Of a DNA stretch of 64,000 nt, positions 50,989 to 59,831 are shown piece after piece. The notes beneath the pieces were generated by a model that did not search any database, had not been told where the DNA came from, and saw only the letters and a list, made by a program, of their open reading frames with translations. Source of the DNA: Terasakiella sp033100395. Lineage in GTDB: Bacteria > Pseudomonadota > Alphaproteobacteria > Rhodospirillales > Terasakiellaceae. The stretch is taken from positions 164,245-228,244 of the forward strand of contig NZ_JAWLVJ010000004.1 in NCBI RefSeq assembly GCF_033100395.1, read 5' to 3'. Numbering within the stretch: the first letter of the stretch is position 1; every line of letters starts with the position of its first letter. The position numbers were made by a program, and so were the translations under genes.

Positions 50989-53103
50989 ATGACTGAATAT
51001 AAGCTTCAAATTACCGGCATGCATTGTGCCGCATGTTCGACACGGATCGAAAAAGTCCTGAATAGAATGGGGGCTGTGGCCGAAGCCAATGTGAATTTGG
51101 CAACGGAACAGGCGTTTGTTCAAGTAAGCGACCCATCCCTCAGTGAAGAAGAAATCATTGGCAAAATTGAAAAGGCTGGATTTGGTGCCTCACGCCTTCC
51201 AGAAGATGCGCCTCTGCAAGAGGAACCGAGTGATAACTCAGAACTCTATATCCTCGCGCTATGTATCACCCTTACGCTTCCCCTTATTGCCCCGATGGTC
51301 CTGATGCTTGCTGGAAAAACATGGCATTTGGACGGATACATCCAGTTCATTCTGGCAACCCCCGTTCAAATCATCGCAATTCATCGGTTTTACAAGTCCG
51401 CCTGGGGGGCGTTAAAGGGCCTTACAGGCAACATGGACCTTCTCGTGGCCTTGGGCACCACTGCCGCCTACGGATTAAGTTTGCACCTGCTTATAAGCCC
51501 TTCTGGCGACATTCCCATGCTGTATTTTGAAGCCTCCGCAGCCGTCACCACACTTGTTCTTTTAGGGAAATGGCTGGAAAATCGGGCAAAAAAAGGGGTC
51601 ACACAGGCTATTCGCGCCCTGATGAAGCTGCGACCTGAAACAGCAAGACGCCTGAAAGACGGCACCCTAGAAGAGATTGCGATCAATGAAGTGCGCCTAG
51701 GGGATCATATCCTTGTAAAACCAGGCGAAAACATCCCCGTGGATGGCATTCTCATTGACGGTCAAACTGATGTTGACGAGTCCATGCTGACGGGGGAAAG
51801 CATGCCTGTTACAAAAAGCATTGGTGATGCTGTCACAGGTGGCTCAATCAACGCAGCTGGTCTGATCACCATTGAAACCACAGCCATTGGAAAAGCGACA
51901 ACACTGGCAAAGATCATCGAAATGATCCAAGGTGCACAAGCCAGTAAAGCTCCCGTTCAAAAACTGGCCGATCAAATCGCCGCTGTTTTTGTCCCTATTG
52001 TTTGCGCGATCTCTGTCTTCACATTTTTAGGGTGGCATTTGTTTGGTGAGATTAACACGGATCAAGCCCTCATCAATGCAATCACAGTTCTTGTTATCGC
52101 ATGCCCGTGTGCACTGGGCCTTGCCACCCCGACAGCCATTATGGCGGGAACCGGGGTAGGGGCCCGACATGGCATCCTGATCAAAGATGCGCAATCACTT
52201 GAGCTTGCCCATAAAATCGACACGGTTGTCTTTGATAAAACAGGAACTTTGACCGAAGGCAAACCGCAGATCATCAAACAATCCGGTGATTACCTTGATA
52301 TTGCCGCCAGTCTGCAACAAGGTAGCGAACACCCTTTGGCTAAAGCTTTCAAGACGGACCATCCTAAAACTGTCACGCAGTTCATAGCAAGCCCAGGCAA
52401 GGGGATTGAAGGCGTCATTGATGGCACTTCCTATCGCCTTGGAAACCGCAGCCACATGAAACAGGACACATCCTCCCTTGAGGCACAGGCCGTAGAATAT
52501 GAGAAATCCGGGATGACAGTTGTCTGGCTTGAAAATGATACAGAAGTTTTATCGATTTTCGGGCTGGCTGATAAAGTCAAACTCAACAGCCCGAAATCTA
52601 TTAAAGCTTTAAAAAATAAAAATATTTCATCAGTGATGCTAAGCGGTGACAATCAACAAACCGCCCAAACGGTTGGCCATTCCATTGGGATTGACAAGGT
52701 CATTGCCGAAGTTCTTCCTGACGAAAAAGCCAGCCACATCACGCAATTGAAAAATTCAGGAAACACAGTTGCCATGGTCGGAGACGGTGCAAATGATGCC
52801 CCAGCCCTGGCAACAGCAGATGTCAGCTTTGCAATGGGAACAGGATCAGATGTCGCTATCCATAGCGCAGGGATCACCCTAATGCGATCTGATCCCATGC
52901 TCGTCCCACAAGCCATTGAAATTTCAAAAGCGACCTATCGCAAAATTCAACAAAACCTGTTTTGGGCCTTTATTTACAACGTTATTGCACTGCCCGCAGC
53001 AGCGCTTGGCCTATTAAATCCGGTGATTGCAGGGGCCGCTATGGCGCTGAGCAGCGTAAGTGTCGTGAGCAATTCCCTGTTATTGAAGAGGTGGAAACCA
53101 TGA
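50989..53103 (+). CDS. copA: Copper-exporting P1B-type ATPase
   Basis: This 704-residue P-type ATPase moves Cu(I) from cytoplasm to periplasm. It has one N-terminal heavy-metal-associated domain (GMHCAACS with C13 and C16), eight membrane helices, and the transport motif CPC at 372-374. The A-domain contains TGES, the phosphorylated D416 is in DKTGTLTEGKP, HP is in EHPLAKA, and GDGANDAPAL is near the end of the ATP domain. The YN and MSS motifs of the last helices (FIYNVIALP, MALSSVSVVSNSL) mark the Cu(I) class. It overlaps cueR by ATGA. Confidence 0.97.
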   Translation: MTEYKLQITGMHCAACSTRIEKVLNRMGAVAEANVNLATEQAFVQVSDPSLSEEEIIGKIEKAGFGASRLPEDAPLQEEPSDNSELYILALCITLTLPLIAPMVLMLAGKTWHLDGYIQFILATPVQIIAIHRFYKSAWGALKGLTGNMDLLVALGTTAAYGLSLHLLISPSGDIPMLYFEASAAVTTLVLLGKWLENRAKKGVTQAIRALMKLRPETARRLKDGTLEEIAINEVRLGDHILVKPGENIPVDGILIDGQTDVDESMLTGESMPVTKSIGDAVTGGSINAAGLITIETTAIGKATTLAKIIEMIQGAQASKAPVQKLADQIAAVFVPIVCAISVFTFLGWHLFGEINTDQALINAITVLVIACPCALGLATPTAIMAGTGVGARHGILIKDAQSLELAHKIDTVVFDKTGTLTEGKPQIIKQSGDYLDIAASLQQGSEHPLAKAFKTDHPKTVTQFIASPGKGIEGVIDGTSYRLGNRSHMKQDTSSLEAQAVEYEKSGMTVVWLENDTEVLSIFGLADKVKLNSPKSIKALKNKNISSVMLSGDNQQTAQTVGHSIGIDKVIAEVLPDEKASHITQLKNSGNTVAMVGDGANDAPALATADVSFAMGTGSDVAIHSAGITLMRSDPMLVPQAIEISKATYRKIQQNLFWAFIYNVIALPAAALGLLNPVIAGAAMALSSVSVVSNSLLLKRWKP

Positions 53104-53510
53104 ACATCAGTGCCGTTTCAAAACTTACAGGCGTAACCGCAAAAACCATTCGATATTACGAAAGCATCGATCTGATGCCCGAACCCAGGCGGGCCGAAAA
53201 CGGGTATCGCGACTATTCGGATAAAGACGTTGAAATTCTTAAGTTTATTCAAAGTGCACGCAAGATGGGTTTTCCTCTAAAAGACGTCGCAAACCTCCTG
53301 GAACTCTGGCAGGATCGAAATAGGGCAAGCCGTGACGTGCGAGAACTGGCGGAAAGTCATATTCAGGAAGTAGAAAACCGCATTGCCGAGCTTCAAAACA
53401 TTCGCGACACGCTGAAAAACCTTGTAGATTGCTGCCACGGTGACGATCGCCCGGATTGTCCCATCCTGAACAGCTTCGTTAAGAAAGAAGAAGATTGTGG
53501 CTGCGACTAA
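53100..53510 (+). CDS. cueR: Cu(I)-responsive MerR-family regulator
   Basis: From ATG 53100 (overlapping the copA stop by four bases) the product is 136 residues. It has a MerR winged helix (SKLTGVTAKTIRYYESIDLMP), a dimer helix starting at S77, the residue that marks coinage-metal sensors, and metal loop cysteines C112 and C120 with an extra C111. A terminal CGC (C133, C135) is also present. All CueR hallmarks are therefore present, and the matching operator is upstream of copA. I chose this start over an upstream in-frame one that would lie inside copA. Confidence 0.94.
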   Translation: MNISAVSKLTGVTAKTIRYYESIDLMPEPRRAENGYRDYSDKDVEILKFIQSARKMGFPLKDVANLLELWQDRNRASRDVRELAESHIQEVENRIAELQNIRDTLKNLVDCCHGDDRPDCPILNSFVKKEEDCGCD

Positions 53511-54708
53511 GAACAAACAGAAGAAGAAAAAGTCAAATTCCAACCTTTATATTCTGCTTGCACTCGTCCTGAGTCTGCTTGCCTATGGTGCTGTTTACTT
53601 TCAGGACAAAATATTTAAACCAGCACCGCCCAAACAAACGTCGGCAGCCAAACCCTGGTACAAAGAACACACCCAAGTCCCTGAAATGATCCGCCTGCCG
53701 GATGCCCCACTAATCCTGGCATCTAAAGACGCTGAAATTGACGAGACCATTCAGGAACTGGTACCCAAAAAACCGCTTAAGAAGAAAGCGAAGCCAGCCC
53801 CAAAACCACGACTAAACAATGTTGAGGTCGCTGCCAAACCAACACCGCCGAAACAGGTCGTATTTTACGAAGAAGCCTTGCCTAATGACGTCTACACGCC
53901 TGTTATCACCGTCAGTAAACCGAAACAAAACAAGGTGTTAAATACAACACCGCGACCTTCTATTGTTCAAACACCAGAGTTAAAACCGCGCTGGCTGCAA
54001 CATGCCCTCAAGATAAGCGTTCCTAATAATAAACCGATGATTGCGCTTGTTATTGATGATTTGGGACTAGATCGGAAACGTACAAAACGCACCCTGGATT
54101 TGCCGGGCCCCATGACCATGGCCTTTATCCCTTATTCCAAAAAGCTGAAAGAACAGGCAGATATGGCCACCCAAAAAGGGCATGAGCTTCTGCTTCACCT
54201 GCCGATGGAGCCCCTGAACGATAAAATCGATGCGGGCCCCAATCATCTGAACACACACCTTGCAAAAGAAGATCTTTTGGACCGCATTCATTGGAATCTG
54301 GAACGTTTTGACGGCTATGTGGGCGTAAACAACCATATGGGCAGCCGTGCAACAACGGATGAAACCGTTATGGGTGCATTGATGGCCGAATTGCGCAACC
54401 GAGAAATGTTATTTCTGGATTCACGCACCAACGCCAAATCAGTTGGCGCCAAAATGGCAAACCTCGAAGGTGTGCCTTATGCGGAAAGAAACGTCTTCCT
54501 GGATAATGTGAATGAGAAGGGCGCTGTGCTCAAACAATTAAGCTTACTTGAAAAAGTTTCCAAAAGATCTGGCTTTGCAGTCGGTATCGGTCATCCACGT
54601 GATGGCACCATTGCCGCCTTGAAAGAATGGCTGCCAACCGCAGAAGGCAAAGGGTTTGTTCTCGTCCCAATCTCTCAAATCGTTATGAAAAAACAAGGCC
54701 TCAGTTAA
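53497..54708 (+). CDS. Divergent polysaccharide deacetylase family protein
   Basis: This 403-residue protein has a basic N-terminus, one membrane anchor (about 18-37) and a Pro/Lys-rich periplasmic linker (about 45-170). The C-terminal domain (about 180-400) is of the divergent polysaccharide deacetylase (YibQ-like) type, with IALVIDDLGLD, HELLLHLPMEPLN, NNHMGSRATTDE and FLDSRT. It presumably acts on an envelope glycan in the periplasm; activity is unproven in much of the family. GTG 53497 lies within the end of cueR (14-base overlap), so it is translated with the copper genes. This is an unusual setting for the family. Confidence 0.85.
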   Translation: MAATKNKQKKKKSNSNLYILLALVLSLLAYGAVYFQDKIFKPAPPKQTSAAKPWYKEHTQVPEMIRLPDAPLILASKDAEIDETIQELVPKKPLKKKAKPAPKPRLNNVEVAAKPTPPKQVVFYEEALPNDVYTPVITVSKPKQNKVLNTTPRPSIVQTPELKPRWLQHALKISVPNNKPMIALVIDDLGLDRKRTKRTLDLPGPMTMAFIPYSKKLKEQADMATQKGHELLLHLPMEPLNDKIDAGPNHLNTHLAKEDLLDRIHWNLERFDGYVGVNNHMGSRATTDETVMGALMAELRNREMLFLDSRTNAKSVGAKMANLEGVPYAERNVFLDNVNEKGAVLKQLSLLEKVSKRSGFAVGIGHPRDGTIAALKEWLPTAEGKGFVLVPISQIVMKKQGLS

Positions 54709-54718
54709 GGAGAAATAA

Positions 54719-54922
54719 ATGTCCACCACCTATATCGTTGACGGCATGACCTGCTCTCATTGTTCCCAAGCAGTAACAAATGCGCTTAAATCTATTGATG
54801 ATGATGCTGAAATCTCAATTGACCTGACCACGAAAAAAGTAACCATCAATGGATTGGACAATGAAGACCAAATCAAAGAAGCGATTGAAGATGCGGGTTT
54901 TGATTTTATGGGAAAAGCCTGA
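54719..54922 (+). CDS. copZ: CopZ-like copper chaperone (HMA domain)
   Basis: This 67-residue single heavy-metal-associated domain has the binding loop MTCSHCS (CxxC), a beta-alpha-beta-beta-alpha-beta pattern, and DEDQIKEAIEDAGFDF at the end. Such proteins carry Cu(I) to CopA. AAGGAG stands ten bases before the ATG. It is the last gene of the copA-cueR-deacetylase-copZ unit and is followed directly by a terminator. Confidence 0.93.
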   Translation: MSTTYIVDGMTCSHCSQAVTNALKSIDDDAEISIDLTTKKVTINGLDNEDQIKEAIEDAGFDFMGKA

Positions 54923-54923
54923 C

Positions 54924-54959
54924 AAGAAAAGAGCCCCTGCAAAACAGGAGCTCTTTCTT
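54924..54959. terminator. Bidirectional terminator between copZ and trpE
   Basis: AAGAAAAGAGC-CCTG pairs with CAGG-GCTCTT-CTT around the loop CAAAA. A-rich and T-rich sides allow termination on both strands. It begins one base after the copZ stop and overlaps the last bases of trpE. Confidence 0.8.
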
Positions 54960-56478
54960 AATTGCTGACTTTTTGATCAGAAGCAAATTTATATGCTTCT
55001 TCCGCTGCCCTTACAAGGGCACGGGCCTTGTTGATACTTTCCTGATACTCCCCCTCGGGCGAGCTATCAGCAACCACACCACCACCGGCTTGAACATACA
55101 TCTTGCCATCTTTCAGCAAGGCTGTACGCAGCGCAATGGCCGTATCCATATCACCATTGGCACCGAAGTAGCCGATACAGCCCGCATAGAAGCTGCGACG
55201 TTCCGGTTCCAGCTCATCAATAATTTCCATGGCACGCACCTTTGGCGCCCCGGAAACCGTCCCGGCCGGAAACCCGCCGATCAAGGCATCCATATTGTCA
55301 AAGCGATCTGTATCCAGCTGCCCGACAACGTTTGAAACGATATGCATGACATGGGAATAAAGCTCGACAATAAACTTGTCTGTCACTTCAACTGTCCCAA
55401 TTTTGGCAACACGGCCGACGTCATTGCGCCCCAAATCCAGAAGCATCAGATGTTCTGCCAACTCTTTGGGATCAGATAACAGATCTTCTTTCAAAGCCTG
55501 ATCTTCTGCCGCATCCGCACCACGCTTTCGCGTGCCCGCAATCGGGCGGATGGTAACCTCACCATCACGTTGACGCACCAGAATTTCAGGACTGGACCCC
55601 ACCAATGTAAATTCCCCAAAATTCAGGAAGAACAAAAAGGGTGACGGGTTCAAACGACGCAAAGATCGATAGAGTGCGAAGTGCGGCAATTCAAAGGGCA
55701 GGGTGAAACGTTGCGAAAGCACCGCCTGGAAAATATCGCCTGCCAGAATGTAGTCCTGCGCCTTATGCACCATATTGTGAAAATCTTCACGGGTCATATT
55801 GCTTTCAGGTTCCGGCAACTTGCCAATATCCGCGTTGAAATCGCGCGAGACATGAAGGCTGGTTTGCAGGTCATCAACAATTTCCTGCAAACGATCCAAG
55901 GCACTGTCATAAGCATCCTTGGCAGACATGCCGTCTTTGGCACGCACAGGCGTCACAATCGTCACAACATCTTCGATCGTATCAAACGCGGCAATGATGG
56001 TCGGGCGCATAAAGACGCCATCAGGAATGCCCAACGGATCAGGATTGCTGTCCGGCAATTTTTCCATCAAACGAACAGTATCATAGCCCATATACCCCAC
56101 CAGGCCAGCGGCCATCGGTGGCAAATGGTCAGGCAGGTCAATCGCACTTTCATCAATCAGGCTGCGCAAGGAATCCAGTGACGGTTTATCGCAGGGTTCA
56201 AAAGCGTCGCGTTCCAGATCAGCAATGCGATTGATTTCTGCTTTCTCGCCAAAACAACGCCATGTCAGATCAGGCTTAAGCCCAAGGAAGGAATAGCGGC
56301 CACGGTTTGCACCACCTTCGACAGATTCAAGCAGGAAACTATCCGGCTTGCCATCCGCCATTTTCATCATGGCAGAAACAGGTGTTTCCAGATCAGCAAC
56401 CAGCTTGGTCCATACGACTTGAGAGTCACCTCCGGCATAGATGTCACTAAAGGCGTTAAATTCAGGATATGCTTTCAT
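54958..56478 (-). CDS. trpE: Anthranilate synthase component I
   Basis: This 506-residue chorismate-utilising enzyme makes anthranilate using ammonia from TrpG. It has an N-terminal regulatory domain with LLESVEGGANRGRYSFLG (containing the LLES tryptophan-feedback element) and a catalytic domain with PSPFLFFLNFGEFTLVGSSPE, RPIAGTRKRGADAAED, GGFPAGTVSGAPKVRAMEII and YAGCIGYFGANG. It begins three bases after the PpiD-like gene. The copper cassette separates it from trpG. Confidence 0.97.
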   Translation of the reverse strand: MKAYPEFNAFSDIYAGGDSQVVWTKLVADLETPVSAMMKMADGKPDSFLLESVEGGANRGRYSFLGLKPDLTWRCFGEKAEINRIADLERDAFEPCDKPSLDSLRSLIDESAIDLPDHLPPMAAGLVGYMGYDTVRLMEKLPDSNPDPLGIPDGVFMRPTIIAAFDTIEDVVTIVTPVRAKDGMSAKDAYDSALDRLQEIVDDLQTSLHVSRDFNADIGKLPEPESNMTREDFHNMVHKAQDYILAGDIFQAVLSQRFTLPFELPHFALYRSLRRLNPSPFLFFLNFGEFTLVGSSPEILVRQRDGEVTIRPIAGTRKRGADAAEDQALKEDLLSDPKELAEHLMLLDLGRNDVGRVAKIGTVEVTDKFIVELYSHVMHIVSNVVGQLDTDRFDNMDALIGGFPAGTVSGAPKVRAMEIIDELEPERRSFYAGCIGYFGANGDMDTAIALRTALLKDGKMYVQAGGGVVADSSPEGEYQESINKARALVRAAEEAYKFASDQKVSN

Positions 56479-56481
56479 CTA

Positions 56482-58356
56482 CTATTGCTCTTGCATAAAG
56501 AGGCGATTAACCATCGCACGATCAATTGAAACATTATACTGGCCGCGCAAGGCGTTTACAAACTGACCTTGCAGGTCATTTGAAATGCCATTTGCCATTT
56601 CACGACGCAGCGCATTGATCGCCGCCTGATCTTCAGCGCCTTCAACAGATTTGATCTCGCTTAAAACCGCAACCACATGGCCTGCTGTTGTGGCACCACT
56701 GGCAACATCACCAATCTTACCGTCAAACAGCTGTGTCATCACCTCATCAGGCAAGACCCGTTCTGCACGGGTAAAGCCGTCAGCAGATGTCATCACAAGA
56801 TTTGCTTCTTTCGCCGCATCACCAAGTGTCGAACCGCCTTTGACTTTTTCCAGCAAAGCGTCTGCTTTTTCTTTCGCAGCCGTCTGTTTTTTCTGATCTG
56901 CCACACGGTCTTTGGCGATTACTTTGACAGTTTCGAACTCGCGAGGTTTGCTAACGACCACATTGTCAACACGCACCATGTAATATCCGCCTTCGCCATC
57001 GTCTTTCATGGATGGTTCGGCATCAATTTCCAATGCAAAGATATCATCAAGAATCACTTGCTTACCGGCAAGGTCGGTATCTTTACCTTCCTTGTCTTTA
57101 CCCTGCTTGTCGGTCAGTTGCACTGTTTTCAGACTAAACCCAACCGATTGGGCTGCTTCTTCAATAGTTGCACCGCCACCGAGTTGATCTTCAACATCAT
57201 TTGAAATACCGAACACTTCTTCCAAAGCCATTTCAATGGCAACCGTTTCACGAAGGTCATCTTTCACTTCATCAAAGGTCGGGTTTACTTCCTCTGTCGC
57301 CGCAGTTACGCGCACCAGGTGCCACCCCAGCATGGATTGGATCGGGGCGCTGATACCATCCTTGCCCAAAGCAAAGACGGCTTCCTGCAGTTCTTCCGGC
57401 AAATCGGCCTTTGTCACATCACCAAAGAGAAGGGCATCTTGTTCCATCCCCAAAACATCCTTGGCGACAGCTGCAAAATCTTTACCGCCAGCAATTTCAG
57501 CTGCGGCAGATTTGGCTTCTTCTTCTGTGCTGAAAACCATTTGTTCGACCGTGCGGCGACCGGGTTTCACCAATTCAGCCTGTCGTGCAGAAAAGGCGTC
57601 TTCGATTTTTTCCAATGGCACGTCAATGTTATCAACCAGATCAGCTGGTGTAATATGCAGCATGGTCACCGAACGATATTCTGGGGCCATAAATTCTGAA
57701 ACATTGTCATCGTAATATTTACGAATTTCTTCGTCAGTTGCTTCAGCAACATCACCTATGCTGTCTTTATTGATACGAACGATCTGCGCAGAACGTTTTT
57801 CCTGCAAGTGCTTATAGAGATCTTTCGCAACAACTTCCGGCATTGTCGTACCACTGATCAAGGTGCTCAGCACCTGTTGAACAGCCAATTCGTCACGAAC
57901 CAATTCGATATATTCATCTTCATTCAACTGATTGGAAAACAAAACCTGTTCAAAACGGGGACGGCTAAACTGGCCTGCATCCTGGAACATTTCAGTCTTG
58001 TGGATCGTCTGGCGGACCAGGGCGTCACTAATCGCCACATCCATGTCGTTTGAGCTGACCTCCAAAAGCGTACGGCTGACCGCGCGATCAATCACGCCTT
58101 GACCAACAAAGCCACGCATTTGTTCATTCAGCGGCTGGCCGCCTGTCAGTTGACGCATTTGGTTCATCTGGCGTTGGAAGTCGTTATAAACTTCCTGCAC
58201 AGAAATTTCTTCACCATCAACTGTAGCGACACTGCTACCTGTCGCGGCAGGTTGCAACATATCACCAACCCCCCAGGCTGCGAAGCTGATGATCAAAAGA
58301 ACCAAAAGAATTTTGACTACAAAATTACTTGTTTTTTTGCGTATGCCGTCGGTCAT
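56482..58356 (-). CDS. ppiD: PpiD-like membrane-anchored periplasmic foldase
   Basis: This 624-residue protein has an N-terminal membrane anchor (about 12-34) and a SurA_N-like chaperone region (about 35-190). A parvulin-type rotamase domain (about 255-365) contains EIAGGKDFAAVAKDVLG and QSMLGWHLVRV, and a C-terminal helical part follows. It assists folding of proteins leaving the Sec channel. Rotamase activity is uncertain because the active-site pattern is diverged. The ppiD-trpE linkage next to tpiA is common in alphaproteobacteria. It is divergent from tpiA. Confidence 0.9.
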   Translation of the reverse strand: MTDGIRKKTSNFVVKILLVLLIISFAAWGVGDMLQPAATGSSVATVDGEEISVQEVYNDFQRQMNQMRQLTGGQPLNEQMRGFVGQGVIDRAVSRTLLEVSSNDMDVAISDALVRQTIHKTEMFQDAGQFSRPRFEQVLFSNQLNEDEYIELVRDELAVQQVLSTLISGTTMPEVVAKDLYKHLQEKRSAQIVRINKDSIGDVAEATDEEIRKYYDDNVSEFMAPEYRSVTMLHITPADLVDNIDVPLEKIEDAFSARQAELVKPGRRTVEQMVFSTEEEAKSAAAEIAGGKDFAAVAKDVLGMEQDALLFGDVTKADLPEELQEAVFALGKDGISAPIQSMLGWHLVRVTAATEEVNPTFDEVKDDLRETVAIEMALEEVFGISNDVEDQLGGGATIEEAAQSVGFSLKTVQLTDKQGKDKEGKDTDLAGKQVILDDIFALEIDAEPSMKDDGEGGYYMVRVDNVVVSKPREFETVKVIAKDRVADQKKQTAAKEKADALLEKVKGGSTLGDAAKEANLVMTSADGFTRAERVLPDEVMTQLFDGKIGDVASGATTAGHVVAVLSEIKSVEGAEDQAAINALRREMANGISNDLQGQFVNALRGQYNVSIDRAMVNRLFMQEQ

Positions 58357-58547
58357 GGTGAGAATGTTCCAAGATAAATGTTATTAAAAGCGGTGCGCAT
58401 CATAAAAGGCGAAGCACAACCTCGCAACAGCTTTAACAGGCTAAATGAAGCAAGAATATGACAAAGTGAACAAATGGGTGGCGCTAAAAGTCAGATTTGT
58501 GTAAAAACGGCCCAACTCCCCAAACGAATACACAAAGGACTTACTCT

Positions 58548-59312
58548 ATGTCTCGTCGTCCCTTAATCGCAGGTAACTGGAAAATGAACGGCCTGCGCGC
58601 TGATGCACAAAAACTGGCTGGCGAAATTGCCGACCTTAACAAATCTCAGGGTGAAACAGCTTTCGACCTGCTCGTCTGCCCCCCTTATACAGTGATGGAA
58701 ACCGTTGGCACTGCCTTAGAAGACTCCGGCGTTTTCTTTGGTGCACAAACATGCCACACGGCTGCAAGCGGCGCACATACAGGTGACATCAGCCCAGTCA
58801 TGTTAAAAGATGCAGGCTGCACACACGTTATTGTCGGCCACTCAGAACGTCGCACAGATCACAACGAAACGGATGCTGACATTCAGGCACAAGCCATCGC
58901 AGCAAACGAGCAGGACTTAATCGCCATTATCTGCGTTGGGGAAACAGAAGCTGAACGCGAAAGCGGTAAGGCACTGGACGTCGTGCGCGAACAAATCCTG
59001 GGGGCTGTGCCTGCAAATGCAACGGTTGAAAACACTGTTATTGCTTATGAACCTGTCTGGGCCATTGGCACCGGTAAAGTTGCGACTCCTGACGATGTGC
59101 AGGAAATTCATGCAGATATCCGCAAAACACTGGCCGATAAACTGGGTCAGGACCGTGCAGATGGCATCCGTGTTTTGTATGGCGGGTCCATGAAACCCGG
59201 AAATGCCCCTGAATTACTGGCTTTGGCCGACGTTGATGGCGGATTAATTGGTGGTGCATCCCTAAAATCAGAAGATTTTTGGGCAATTGCGCAAAGTTGT
59301 CCTAGCAATTAA
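58548..59312 (+). CDS. tpiA: Triosephosphate isomerase
   Basis: From ATG 58548 the product is 254 residues, the family norm. It has GNWKMNG with the catalytic Lys, GHSERR with the catalytic His, AYEPVWAIGTGK with the catalytic Glu, and phosphate-binding LYGGSM and GLIGGASL. It interconverts the triose phosphates in glycolysis. An in-frame ATG at 58497 would add 17 unconserved residues; AAAGGAC upstream of 58548 supports the chosen start. The 191-base gap to the PpiD gene must hold both promoters; I saw no unambiguous elements in it. Confidence 0.97.
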   Translation: MSRRPLIAGNWKMNGLRADAQKLAGEIADLNKSQGETAFDLLVCPPYTVMETVGTALEDSGVFFGAQTCHTAASGAHTGDISPVMLKDAGCTHVIVGHSERRTDHNETDADIQAQAIAANEQDLIAIICVGETEAERESGKALDVVREQILGAVPANATVENTVIAYEPVWAIGTGKVATPDDVQEIHADIRKTLADKLGQDRADGIRVLYGGSMKPGNAPELLALADVDGGLIGGASLKSEDFWAIAQSCPSN

Positions 59313-59378
59313 TTTTTCTTCGCGTTAAAAGAAGCCCCAAGTTTCTGGAAATTTGAATTTAAGGATGGAAGAGCAGCG

Positions 59379-59723
59379 ATGACAAACGTTCTTCTCGTAA
59401 TACATTTGGTTTTGTGCCTGGGCCTGATTATTCTGGTCTTGATCCAACGTTCCGAAGGCGGGGCTTTAAGTGGCCTTGGTGGCGGCGGCGGCGGTGGCGG
59501 CATGGGCGGTCTGATGACCGGTCGTTCTGCATCTAACCTGCTGACACGTGCAACAGCTTTGCTAGCTGCGGGCTTTATGGTGACTAGCCTGATTTTGTCT
59601 TTGCTGGCAAATGCCGATCGTAACAGTGGTTCTATTCTCGATGATGACTCGCTGACACCGATCACACAGGAAGCACCTGCTGCACCAAAACCAACTGAGC
59701 CAGGCGCGCCTCTGGCCAAATAA
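59379..59723 (+). CDS. secG: Preprotein translocase subunit SecG
   Basis: This 114-residue protein has two membrane helices (about 3-22 and 52-73) joined by a loop with the SecG pattern IQRSEGGALSGLGGG. The loop continues as an uninterrupted run of eight glycines and MGGLMTGR. The C-terminal extension is Pro/Ala-rich (EAPAAPKPTEPG), as in many alphaproteobacteria. SecG assists SecYE-mediated export. It lies between tpiA and pyrG, the usual order in this class. Confidence 0.95.
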   Translation: MTNVLLVIHLVLCLGLIILVLIQRSEGGALSGLGGGGGGGGMGGLMTGRSASNLLTRATALLAAGFMVTSLILSLLANADRNSGSILDDDSLTPITQEAPAAPKPTEPGAPLAK

Positions 59724-59766
59724 GTTTCGCTTTCACTTTTTTGAAAAGCGCACTTGAAATTACATC

Positions 59767-59794
59767 GAAGAGGCGGTCAAATGACCGCCTCTTC
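59767..59794 (+). terminator. Strong hairpin after secG
   Basis: GAAGAGGCGGTC pairs perfectly with GACCGCCTCTTC around the loop AAAT (12 bp, GC-rich), followed by TTCTTTG. The T-run is interrupted, but the stem is strong. It probably terminates tpiA-secG, 37 bases before the region that must carry the pyrG promoter. Confidence 0.75.
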
Positions 59795-59831
59795 TTCTTT
59801 GAATAAAAAAGTAGTCGTTTAGGTTATAAAC

